From: Bemisia tabaci
Lineage: Eukaryota > Arthropoda > Insecta > Hemiptera > Aleyrodidae
Length of the DNA stretch: 64,000 bases
Assembly: GCF_918797505.1 (NCBI RefSeq)
Contig: NC_092797.1
Coordinates: forward strand, 33,989,372 to 34,053,371
Direction of reading: 5' to 3'
The position numbers and the translations under genes are program-made. Positions 1-10,772 of the stretch are shown piece after piece (positions within the stretch are counted from its first letter, which is position 1; each line of letters starts with the position of its first letter). The notes under the pieces are model-generated. The model saw only the letters and a program-made list of their open reading frames with translations. It was not told the DNA's origin and searched no databases.

Positions 1-3000
1 TTCAATTTAAAAATAAGATCTCAAAATGCTCATGATGCCGGAGACTGAAAAATTTCGCCTCTCATATTCTTTGTTTTGATTTGATGCAATTTTATTTAGA
101 ATTGACTTGAATTTTAAGAACTAGCACACACCTTCTTGAGGAAACATGTTTAATTTTGGGGAAAAAATATATTAATAATAGCAAAACAATGTAGGCTAAT
201 TAAGTAATTACATCAAAATTCAAATTATGAATGAGGAAAGCTAGCTCTACAATTGTAGCAAGACTTTTCCATATTGAAATTTATGGTTTTTACTTTTATG
301 TAAATCTGGAGCAGTTGTGTGTTGGTTTTATTTTAGTAATCAACGAAACAACTTAGAATAATCCTCAGGCAAAGATAAAGCAATGAGAGATAGCTAGAAA
401 AAGGTGAACGCTCTCAAAAATCTGTAGCTCATGAACATTTTAATGGCAGATTGGATCAAAACTAGCAAAATGGGAAGCAAGAGCTTTCTCTCTCAATAGT
501 AACGTAAACAACTCAGGAAGACTCTTTGAAAAACTATCTTCTGTGGAAGATAAACAGTCTGATTCAGCAACTCACAAGTTATTAGTCTTACTAAACATTA
601 AATTTCAAAAGAAGAGTGATTTAAACAGCCACTAGAGGGAATATTGACTAGAGGTTATTTGAACAGATTCTAGGTTAAACGCCAGACAAAATCTTTAATT
701 CTTCAATCAAATCATTTCAATTTGGATATGATACAGAATTGCTCCACTGAAAGGCAAAACAAGTAGAATCAATTAGCCAAAGTCACTCTCATGCCTTTGC
801 ATGGAGTTGCGGCTCAGACTGTCATGCATCATAAAATTGCCACCGTTGATCTGGAATCAGTTGTCAGAACCTCGATTTGAAAAAGTGTCCTTAATTCAAA
901 ACGAACATGCTGAACATGTTTTTATTCAATTCAATTCTTTTTGAAAGACTTTATTTTTAATCATCCTCTTTCTATGATATATAATAAACTAATGATGGCT
1001 TCAATTCTTATGCCAATGATGAGAGGGGAGAGAGGAGTGTCTGACACTGCGCTGATTCGGAATGGTAATGCAGCTAGAGTGGAAGGTGTAAAGTAATAAG
1101 GATCTTTTATGGCAAATCTGGTGCAATACTTTGTTGGAGAAATTCTTTATCTTAAAGAACTCTCCACTAACTGTCAAGTAATCATAATTTTACCCCTTTT
1201 TTCTTTCGTTTATCTTTTTATCATTTTTCTTTGTTTTTGTTTTCACTATGTTCCTTTATAAACGGAAACTTCAATATCAATTTCATTATTTGATTGGTAT
1301 GGATTGTGATGAAATCGCATTTCCTGATAGTTTCATTAGGTATAAAATAATATTTTCTCTCTCATTTTCTATTTCCTTGTAATCTTTGAATTTGAACTTT
1401 GTATTTGTTTTATCAGTTTGAGTTTATCTGAGGCTCATTCTGTTAATCAGTTATCTGTCCAGGAATGTGGTGGAGACAGAAGTCCAAGACACAGTTGTGA
1501 GGCAAAGCGCCAAAGAGCTTGTTTGCTATCCTTACCAAGCACTTGTATGTTTTGTTTAGTGAGGGTTGAAAGTGCAAAGAGGACTGTAGCTTTAGTGCAA
1601 ATCAAAGATTAGCGTTTGTTTTTGAATATAATTACAGCCTTTCATTAATGTCGCAGGATCCTCTCATGTCTAGTTTTGTTCTCAATTCTTGTGTGGAATC
1701 AACACCATTGCTATTCTCCTGAGAAGGATCGAAATTTATCTCCAACGTGTAAGTGCAAAACCCACCGCAAATTTTTACCATGCCTGTCGCCCTCCACTAA
1801 TATATCTCAACAACAGTGCAATTATAGGTTCAGCAATAACTACTGATTTTAATTTTTTGAAAATATTACAATGTCTGAAAAGAAGTTTAAGTTCAGATGA
1901 TAGTTTTTACTCAAAATACAGAAACTATGTAGAGAAAATATGATAGGTCTGAAGATGAAAATTTTAAATCTTCATAAATTCTGCAGAATTCCACTCGCTT
2001 TATGATCCTCTGCTCTTTTCTATTTTAGAGCTTTCTCAGCCTCGAGGTGTAATGATTTTCCAATGATTAGCATTATTTTTCAAAGAATCCATGTTAATAA
2101 ACTCAATGAGTGGGTAATTTAATTTTAATTTGTGGGGCAATAACTGCCTCCAACACCGCACTAACTGCAACATGTATTTCGATTTATTTTTTGCATATGT
2201 TAATCCTTTTTTCACCCATGAAAATATTTAAATATGTTTGTCTTCTTTTAAAGGATAATATTGCCCTTTAAAAAAAGGAAAGCATGCACCAGACAAATTC
2301 ATTTTATCATCCTTTTCATTCCTTTTTTGAAATTCAACTTTTTGAAGTCAAAAATGTTTTTCTTAAAATCAATTATGAACTTCAATATTTTTCAGTTCTC
2401 ATAAATTATTCACTTTACATCTAATTTCAATTTATTGAAGTTCAGGGGAGAATTTCATCAAAAGAATTTGTTTGAGCCATTGGTCTTTTTGTCGCGATAG
2501 TTTAAATGTAGTTTTTCACTGGCAGTTAAAATTTTTTTAAATTTATTTTACTTTTACTGCATGCTCATCCAAAAATTTCCTTTGATCAATCGCAAAAGAA
2601 CCTACCAATCCAAAAAATTTTAGGGGCTATCTTAATGTACATTTTAGGACTATCATGCTTTGTGAGAGCATACTCTTTGCATATACTTGCATAACTTGCA
2701 AATTCTCGTTGCTTAATTCACTGGTTGCCAGTTATTTAATTTGTTGAAGTCAGCATACTCTCCCTACTCTCCCTCCCAAGAAGACAATATCATAACTGAG
2801 CTTGAATTTTTTTTAAAAAAAATGTAGTATCAAAGAAAGTTGTGTGTAACATGACTAAGCTGCATTGAAACCAGCTTTAATTGGCCAGGTTTTTATCTGT
2901 TCGGAGAAGGGAAATAGCAATTCAAAGGTCAATGAGGGGAAAAAATACTCATTTATCGCTAACAAAAGCACAAGAATCAAAACACTTTCTTTGTTCAATG

Positions 3001-3740
3001 AGTAATTTTGCACCTATGTGAAACAAAAGGCTCACCTTTAACCTGCACGGTCCCATGAGCTGATCATCAGTACAGTCGCTTTGAATAACTCGTGACTTTT
3101 GACCATATTAATTAACACTATCTTAATCCTTTGCCTCTGAGACAAGAGCTTGATGTGTCTTTTTTCAAACTGATCCATGTTCTTGCATGTATTTTTGTGT
3201 TAAGAGTCATGTGTAGTGTCTTAACTCTCCATTCCTCATTTTTCTTCATCAAGAGAAGTTAAATTTATCACCTAACATTTCCATTTTAAGGTAACACCTC
3301 TTTTAACTGTTGTATCATAGATGCAAGTTTAATTTATTTGAAATTGAATCCTCTCCTGACAAAATTTCATTTTTTCCTTTTGTTCTTTACAAAAATTATT
3401 CTCACCAAATTAGAAATAATTAATACGTTCGCAATTTCATCTTATTAGTGCGCATTATCTTAGTTGCATGTCAGTTATGAAATAGGTATTAATATTATTT
3501 CACAATATAATATTGCAGCTCAGTATAATGGCTCCGATATTTTGTCTTCAATTTTAAACCCTCCCATAAAATTCCTTGAAACTACCAATTATTTCATAGT
3601 GAAACTCATTATTGCTCACTTTGAGAGTTTTTACCTATTTCAGCGCTTTGCCCAGAAAAATCTGATAATACATCTTCTCAATACATACTTACCCTGTAAT
3701 GCACTTTACAATTATTCAAATTAAATAAAATTTATTTCAG
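1..3740. other. AT-rich region 5' of the perilipin gene, no gene resolved
   Basis: No open frame here shows coding character or recognisable similarity; the longest are under 90 codons and mostly lack an ATG. Since the first coding exon of the perilipin gene is preceded by a splice acceptor at 3731-3740, at least one 5'UTR exon and the promoter should lie here or further left, but I could not place them. The rest reads as ordinary AT-rich intron or intergenic DNA. Confidence 0.5.
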
Positions 3741-3872
3741 ATTTGAAAAATGACAATAGCCGCCGAAAGAAATTTCAAGTTGCCTTTGCAAAAATCCGTT
3801 GACCGAATTGTTACTTATCCGATTGTTGGAGACAGTTACAATTTCATAAATATCGTTTACACCAAAGTCAAG
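3741..3872 (+). CDS. Lsd-1 (plin1): Perilipin exon 1 (first coding exon)
   Basis: The acceptor tttatttcag ends at 3740, followed by 9 nt of leader and the ATG at 3750. The exon encodes residues 1-41 and ends AAG|gtaatt in phase 0. It carries the start of the PAT-like domain. Confidence 0.85.
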
Positions 3873-6800
3873 GTAATTAGTTTAAATTTACTTAAGGTAT
3901 CAATTTCATTTTCTATGCTTTTATTTTATCTCTAGTGTATTTAGTACTAGAGAATGTTTAATTTCTCAATTTATGAAAAGGATCGTAAAAGTGATTCAAG
4001 AATTAATTATAAATAAAATGGGCGCTCTGTATCTATTTTCATTTTCACCGCATGTTTATTTGAAACTTTCTTTATTTTAAAGTTTTAATCATTCTCTATA
4101 TTTTTATTTTTTAATTTTTCTCTCTCCTTAATTTGTTTTAATACTTATTGATTTTTGCACAATAATTCTCATTTCAGAACTCTAACTTAATTATTGGCTG
4201 GACTTTGAATACTGCAGAGACCAGTTTTTTGACCTTCACTACTATCTCCTTAAACACCGCAGACATTTTTGGATTCCTCTCTGCTCTTGACAAACTCATC
4301 TTACTGAGTTTGGACGTTGTTGAAAGACATTTTCCATACTTGAAGTACTCTCCAGAAATAGTGAGTGGATTTTGTTCTCATCTTTTTCTCTCCTGAATTT
4401 TTTCTGCATCTTACCTACGTTAATTGTTTAACACATTTTACTTGCTAATTCAATTTTTGGCAGTGATGCTTACAATTTTGAAGTCTGTCTGAGAAGTGGT
4501 AAATTCTTTCTTGGCCTTCGATCCTTTTTCTTAATTTTCATATTCAGTACTCCTTTTCAATTTACAGCAGTTTAAAATTTCTGTACCTCTAAATTCTTTA
4601 CTTTTTTTTACCTCCTCACATTTAATCATCTAACCAGTCATTTCATATTATAGAAATGCAAAGAAATAAATCCATGCTTAACAATTTCGGTTTCAATCGT
4701 TTTCCAACATTTTGTTTTTAACCTGAGTGAATTCTTCTGTTGTAGATGTACCACTTGACAAAGGATTACGTCCGAGAAAATGTTGTCCAACCGCTCAAAC
4801 GATCCAATTCAGTCAAGTCAATTGGGAAATACAGTGATTTAGCAGCAGAAAAAATTGATTCGGTTCTTGATGTGGCTGATAAATACGTTGATAAATATTT
4901 ACCAGACTCTGGTGACTTTGATACTGTCGGTAAGCCTCTTTTATTTCAGTGAGCAATCTTTTACAGCATTTTACTTATTTCGTTCCTAATCTTTACCTTT
5001 CAAATTACCATTCCCTGACGGTTTTTCTTTATTGAGCTGCTCACGTCATTTGACCTAAAAAAATAGTGGGGTAAGGAAGTAAAAATTGCCGTAAGTAGAC
5101 TACCCCTACCCAACTCATTCTCATCAATTCAGCTCTCTTTTAATTTTTTGAGCCTTTTTATTTGCCTAAAATGAATTAACAGTCCTATTTTTACATGTTT
5201 CTAGATGCAGCAACAATTCCTGAGAATGCAAGTAAAACTTTAAAAACTTTCAAACATGCGAACCGTTTTTCCCGGAAGTTGCAACGCAGACTGACACGCA
5301 GAACAATTGATGAGGCCAGTGCTCTGAAGCACCAAAGTGCAGAAACCTTACAAACCCTCATTTACTTGGCAAAACTTGTAAGTCTTTCTTTTTTTATCAG
5401 AGAAATTTTGTATTTGCATCATAATATAATTTCATTGCATAGTGATGTAATGTAGTGTCTCTTAGTAGCTAGGAAAAAGACTTTTGGTAAAAACTTTTAA
5501 CAGTCAGAGCTTCATTAGTATGCACCATGGAAGTTCCCACACCCCCTTGTTATCTGGAAAACTCTAGGGAGGAGGGGAATAAGTTCACATACCTCGGATG
5601 CAGTAGTCTGTCAGATAAGTACCTGCAAGGGTACAGTTTGCTGCAGTCTCTTGATCTCTGACTGAAAGTTTCAGACTGTAATATAATTGGAACTTATTTA
5701 ACTTGCAGCGTACAAAATCTTTCCTTCAATATTAGCTTCTATAAAAATAAGTTATGGCTCACCCCATCAAGGTAAAGTCAAAATATTTCTCTTTTATTTG
5801 TGTCATTTACAATAATATCTTACAATAACAGTTTCCAGAAAGCTCATTGCTAAGAGGGGTACTGTTTTCATGATTAGAATTTTCATCCTTCAAAAGACAT
5901 TAAAAACTATTTTTTTTTTCAATTGGTGAAAGAATAACTTTCTTGCTTGTAATAAGCTCACAGATTGCGCTGCACAAGCTGCAAATCCTGAGACACAATG
6001 TAGCACTGCATTGATCAATTCAAAATTGATACCAGAATCAGTTTTTCCCACTTTGTACCAGGTATAAGATAATTCTAATCTATCGCCTTCGGAACCTAAT
6101 TCAATCAGAAATTATTTTGGCCAATTGTGTAATTTTTTTAAACTTATTATTTTTTTCCTTTTCTCCAATTATTGTCAGTCATAAATATATATGGGCCTTG
6201 TGGAAATCAAGACTATAAGAGCTAGGTACATCACATTATCACACTTGAAAAGTAGACCCGATAAGAAGAAATCCCTAAAACGATTATCTATTCCTATGGT
6301 GATCTTTTTGATGTAATGCTTTTCTGTTTCCTGTGTTTCCTGTAGTTGATCAGAGACCCCAAAGAATTCATCGCCAAATCAAAAGCCTTTTGGGCTCATT
6401 TAAGTGAAGATGAACCTGAAAATCAAGTCCCGCCCAAAAATTTGCAACAGTTGATTGTGATGCTGACCCGAGAAACAGCCAGAAAAGTCGTTCATGTAAC
6501 AAACTACACTGGTAGAAAATTGGCTGTGATTCCTGCTTTTATCTCCGACTCATTTTACATCACCATCCACAACATTAGTGTGCTGGCCAACTCTCTTTTG
6601 AAGGTTTGTCTATATTCTTATCCAAAAACTCCATTTATCCTCTACATCAATTGTTTACCTATACATTCCATCACTCAAGGGACCATCCATAAATTAAGCA
6701 CCATTCTAAGGAAGAAGAGGTCTGAGCCTACTTAATGTGGATATTCGTTTAAATAAATGCACCGATTCTTTAAAACAAATTATATTTTTCGTCAAAATAT

Positions 6801-9800
6801 TAAAAAAATATTGCGGAGTTTTGTTGTGAGCTTGAGGGGAAAGCATGGTTTAGCTAAGTGCCTTAATTTTTCAAGGGGCAAAGTCCCAAATTATGGGTGC
6901 ATGCCAGGGGGAGGAGGAGAGTCTAAAATTCCAAATTTTAGTTTGGCGCAGTTTATGGACGACCTCTATGTATATAATTTCATTCATTCATCTATTCCCA
7001 TAATGAGGCCCAAACATGCCAGGTGAGACTTGGCCATTGGGTCTGATAATTTGGTTGAGTCTGTCAAAGGGTCAACTGCACAGCCAACCATTGAAGGAAT
7101 ATGAGGAAGAAGTTCATAAAAGAGGGAAAGGTAGATAAGTTAATGAAACCTGGAAATTAGAAAGCATATTCTAAAAATTTTAGGCACTTGACATGAAGGG
7201 ATGGTTGATTGGTATAAGTTATTCTAAGATTCAATCAAAAGCCAACTGCATTTTGCAAAAACTAAAACATTTTCTTTGATATCGATGGTTAGTATTATTT
7301 GGTAGATAATATGTAACATGAGGATTCATAAAGAAAGCTATATATTTATAGTTTACTCAATCTCTGTGGCCAAGCAAATGTCATTCCCTGAATTTATATC
7401 ACTTACTTCTAAACAATAGGATATCCAATTTGGCTCATTATATCAAAATTGTTTACTTTGTTTTGTCAAACATTTTTCTCTCTTCAGCATTTATTAATTT
7501 TCTGTACTTTTGTCTTTTCCCTCTTTCAGGTGTACTACATCACTATAAATCGCATCAATTCCTCCATTATTCATCCGATTTTCAAACAAATAGACTATAC
7601 AAAACAGTATATTGTAGCCAAGGAAACTGCATTCTCTAATCGAGTTTATTCCAGCATTGAATCCTCTTTGAATAAAACAGATAAATTCCTAGATAAATTC
7701 TTACCACTTCCAGAATCCGTTCAACCTCCAAGTAAGTGCCCTGTTCATAACAAGTATTTTACCTTTTATCATTCACAATTCGTCATGGCGATCTACAGAA
7801 ATTAGTTAGTTTATAATTTTGAAAACATCAGGTGGTTTCTAATCTCCAATAGCAAACTTCAAATGATATGAATCACTGTAGATTAATTTTGATTTGAGTT
7901 ATTTTTCTGTAAAAAAATATATCGGAAGAAGTTGAGGGCAGGAAAATGAAAATACGAAGTTTCTACTCCTAGGTATTTGTGTTTTGATTTTGGTATGTGG
8001 TGTCTCTGTTTTGAGTACATACATGTTTTATACTATTTTATGCATTCAGTTTTGGTTGTGTTATCAATTCATTACCTTAAATTCATTAAAGTCTTTGGTT
8101 TGAGTTTTTGTGAAAGTGCTATTTTAAATATTGACTGCAAGTATTGTTTCAAATTTTCTCATTTCAGATGTCAAATCAAGCGACAACAATGTTGTAAAAA
8201 CTTTCAAGAACACTCACCATTTCTCTCGAAAATTGCAGCGCAGATTAGTACGTCAAGCGCATGTTGAAGTTGAAGCTTTCAAAAAGCAAACGGCTAAGAA
8301 TGTGCAACTCCTGATTTCTTTCATAGAACTGGTAAATAAACTCCAAAATAATTTTGACTTAATGATTGGATTTCCATCAACTCTAGCTGTTCAGCGTTGA
8401 AATCAATCATCTTTCACCTGAAGTAGACCTAGTAAACAAAAATAAATGAATAACCTTAAGAAGTCATTCAAACTTACTTTCACCAAAGTATCAAAGCAAG
8501 ATCAAAAGTTTGTACTCGATATTTTAGTGAAAGTGAGTTCAAACTATTTTCCATAATTTTCTCTTATAATTTCTCTCTAATTTTTCTTTCTAAATCTCTT
8601 TGATATTGTATTCAGTTAAGAACTCAGAGAAGCTAGTCTCTAAGCATGATTAGGTGCAAAGATAAACATTGGTTCTTAACACAATGGTGTCAATAAACAT
8701 CAATTTCCCAATAGAATTTTCAAGATGTTGATGGATTTTGTGACAATTTATCTGCTTAGCAGTGATCCTCTCAATGAATAATATTGACACTTCAAGTAAA
8801 TATTGATGCAAAGTCAGCCAAAGTAAATAGTTCCAAAGGTTAACAGAAAATTTTGTGTGAGAGCTTGTTTACCCTCTTATCGTCAGATGCTACAGAATCT
8901 TTCGATACCATGACCAGATACATATTGACATTTTTCAGTGTGCAGATTAAGTAATTTTCAATATGTAACAGTCAATATTCAATCAACAATGGAATTTTTC
9001 ATTTGAAAAACTAAAAGCGGAAAATTTCTCTAAGTAAGTCAATATTATACTCAAGGCAAATAACAACCTGTCCTAAAACTCAAATAATGTTTTCTTTCAG
9101 TTGAGAACCAACCCTAAAGGTATCGGTGAGCAAGCCAAAATTTTATGGAATCAGTTGAGTGAGAATGAACAGCCAAGTGAAGTGCCTACCAATTTGCAAG
9201 ATTTATCATTGCTGCTGGCCAATAAAATTGCACACCGATTTGTCCACACAACCAATTTTACAATTCGTCAACTTCTGATTGCCCAACGATACACAAAGGA
9301 CTCAGTTTACTCTTACATTCGTAAAGTGCACAGTTTTGCTGATAACATTGTCAAGGTTCGTAACTATAATATTTCGCCTAAACTGTGTTCTCAAGGAAAT
9401 TTTTGTCCACTACAATTTTAGCCGTTTGTTTTTAGACTAACATTCTTTGAAAGGAAGAATTTTGGTAATTTATTGTGAACAAAAGAATTCCATACCTATC
9501 ATATGTTTCGTTTGGTTATATGTACTTCGAGATAATATCTTTGCTCATTCAATGTGACCTTCAAAGCAGCATCATTTAAATTTATTCTGCCTCTTGAAGT
9601 TACAGAAAGGCAACAGCATAGGTAATGCTTTCCCAGCCAAGAAAGGGGTCTTACTTTTAAATATTATTGCTATCATACATTTTGGAAGAATAATAATTAC
9701 GCATGTATAATCTATGGAACGCTAGGATGTATCATTTATCTTAAAATAAAATCGGCAGTTTCTATTTGATTTTTTTTTTTTTTACATGTTGCGTGACTTT

Positions 9801-10772
9801 TAGATAATAAAAAAATATAAAAAAACCAACTCTTAGCCTGACATGCTCTTTTGAATTATTTATCTGTTTCATCTTATTTTTCTTTTGACTGTTTCAGAAA
9901 CTTTTCAGTGTGCTATCATTCATGAATGCAAAACTGGGAACTGCAAATTTTATCGTCTTCGTGGATCAAATCAAGCTTCTTGCATTGCGATTACTGGTAA
10001 GCTCCATTTTATCAACCGTTATAGTTTATATGTAAACCTAATGGTCATCAGCAGCAATATCTTACCGTCACTAAAAGGCAGATAAATTATTTTTAGCCAT
10101 AATTAATCATTGAAAGCAATTAGTATAAAGCCATCCCACAGCTATTATTGCTAGTTAACAAAATTTATCTAAATATCATGTTGATAAACAAAGGCAAGAA
10201 ATTTCCTGTGAATGAGTGAAAATTTCATTTCCTCTTCTCCCAGGGGGGAATCGTTTAAGTCAGTATTTCTTTTGGCAGCCTTTCTTTCTTCATAAATTCA
10301 ATAGGTCCACATCAGATTAGCTAATTGCTGTTGATGTCAAATACTATGTCATTCTGACTTTCATGATCTGACGCACTCTATTATTACAGAATCAATGCTT
10401 CCCCCCTTAAAAGTAAACATAAAAAAAATCTCATCAAAATCGAAAGTAAACAGCTTTGTTCACTTCTGTGCATCTTTCATTTTATTCTCTTAGCAATATA
10501 TCTCTCTTATCAAAAGTTTTGTCAAACTTTTCAAGTGTAATTAATATTTTTTTAATTGTTTTTAGGAGAATCTCATGTCAGGTTCCAAGAGGAAACAAGT
10601 TAGACACAATGAGTACCTCCGAAACCAAATTAGGAACGTTGAAAATGGGAAGGTAAACAATGTTTCAAAGCACAAAAATCACAACCATAATAATGCCAGC
10701 GCAACAAAAGAAGAAAGGAGAAACTCGGATGCAACCAACACTGCGCACAACTCTCATGCCAGCACAGAATAG
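3750..10772 (+). CDS. Lsd-1 (plin1): Perilipin-1 / Lsd-1 type lipid-droplet surface protein, ten coding exons
   Basis: Insect perilipin 1 coats lipid droplets and regulates access of lipases to stored triglyceride. Joining 3750-3872, 4178-4360, 4746-4929, 5205-5377, 6346-6603, 7530-7731, 8168-8331, 9101-9355, 9898-9996 and 10566-10772 gives one uninterrupted 615-residue frame, every junction flanked by GT and AG. The N-terminal PAT-like segment (residues 1-102, with LPLQKSVDRI and YPIVGDSYNF) is followed by the Lsd-1 core. Hallmarks there are KRSNSVKSIGK, VADKYVDKYL, FSRKLQRRLTRRTI and LSEDEPENQ, which match my memory of Drosophila Lsd-1. Residues 308-514 (exons 6-8) are a diverged repeat of residues 103-307 (exons 3-5). 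The tail is basic and His/Asn-rich, with an RRNS site of protein kinase A type. Usual family length is about 400 aa, which fits an isoform lacking one repeated block. The start is the first ATG after the 3740 acceptor. Family identity is secure; which exons share an mRNA is inferred. Confidence 0.9.
4178..4360 (+). CDS. Lsd-1 (plin1): Perilipin exon 2
   Basis: Runs from atttcag|AAC to GAAATA|gtgagt, phase 0 in and out, 61 codons. It encodes the rest of the PAT-like region (WTLNTAETSF, LDKLILLSLDVVERHFPYLK). It is the shared 5' partner for either exon 3 or exon 6. Confidence 0.85.
4746..4929 (+). CDS. Lsd-1 (plin1): Perilipin exon 3 (block 1, part a)
   Basis: Acceptor ttgtag|ATG, donor GTCG|gtaagc; phase 0 in, 1 out; 184 nt. 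Encodes MYHLTKDYVRENVVQPLKR and VADKYVDKYLP, strongly Lsd-1-like. The leading ATG is an internal methionine, not a start. Its diverged counterpart is exon 6. Confidence 0.88.
5205..5377 (+). CDS. Lsd-1 (plin1): Perilipin exon 4 (block 1, part b)
   Basis: Acceptor tttctag|AT, donor CTT|gtaagt; phase 1 in, 0 out; 173 nt. The split codon restores Asp. Encodes the basic FSRKLQRRLTRRTIDEA segment, the best-conserved Lsd-1 signature here. Counterpart: exon 7. Confidence 0.9.
6346..6603 (+). CDS. Lsd-1 (plin1): Perilipin exon 5 (block 1, part c)
   Basis: Acceptor cctgtag|TTG, donor AAG|gtttgt; phase 0 in and out; 86 codons. Contains LSEDEPENQ and LQQLIVMLTRETARKVVHV, predicted amphipathic helices of the perilipin core. 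Counterpart: exon 8, with about 30 of 86 residues identical by hand alignment. Confidence 0.9.
7530..7731 (+). CDS. Lsd-1 (plin1): Perilipin exon 6 (block 2, diverged copy of exon 3)
   Basis: Acceptor ctctttcag|GTG, donor CCAA|gtaagt; phase 0 in, 1 out; 202 nt. Ends SLNKTDKFLDKFLPLPES, paralleling exon 3's VADKYVDKYLPDSG. The rest has diverged but keeps the hydrophobic spacing. Confidence 0.8.
8168..8331 (+). CDS. Lsd-1 (plin1): Perilipin exon 7 (block 2, diverged copy of exon 4)
   Basis: Acceptor ctcatttcag|AT, donor CTG|gtaaat; phase 1 in, 0 out; 164 nt. Encodes VVKTFKNTHHFSRKLQRRLV, nearly matching exon 4 around FSRKLQRRL, which makes the duplication obvious. Confidence 0.85.
9101..9355 (+). 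CDS. Lsd-1 (plin1): Perilipin exon 8 (block 2, diverged copy of exon 5)
   Basis: Acceptor tttctttcag|TTG, donor AAG|gttcgt; phase 0 in and out; 85 codons. Aligns end to end with exon 5 with one gap (W..LSE.E, VP.NLQ, VH.TN.T, DS.Y). Confidence 0.85.
9898..9996 (+). CDS. Lsd-1 (plin1): Perilipin exon 9
   Basis: Acceptor actgtttcag|AAA, donor CTG|gtaagc; phase 0 in and out; 33 codons (KLFSVLSFMNAKLG and a hydrophobic stretch FIVFVDQIKLLALRLL). Its phase accepts either exon 5 or exon 8. Confidence 0.75.
10566..10772 (+). CDS. Lsd-1 (plin1): Perilipin exon 10 (terminal coding exon)
   Basis: Acceptor tgtttttag|GAG; 68 codons to TAG at 10770-10772. Basic, His/Asn-rich tail with KHKNHNHNNAS and KEERRNSDAT; RRNS fits a protein kinase A site. 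An internal AAG|gtaaac near 10652 could be used as an alternative donor. Confidence 0.75.
   Translation, partial: ENLMSGSKRKQVRHNEYLRNQIRNVENGKVNNVSKHKNHNHNNASATKEERRNSDATNTAHNSHASTE

Noticed and set aside
1418..1943. Small open frames upstream of the perilipin gene
   Set aside because: Short, non-ATG or AT-biased translation, no similarity and no fitting splice sites.
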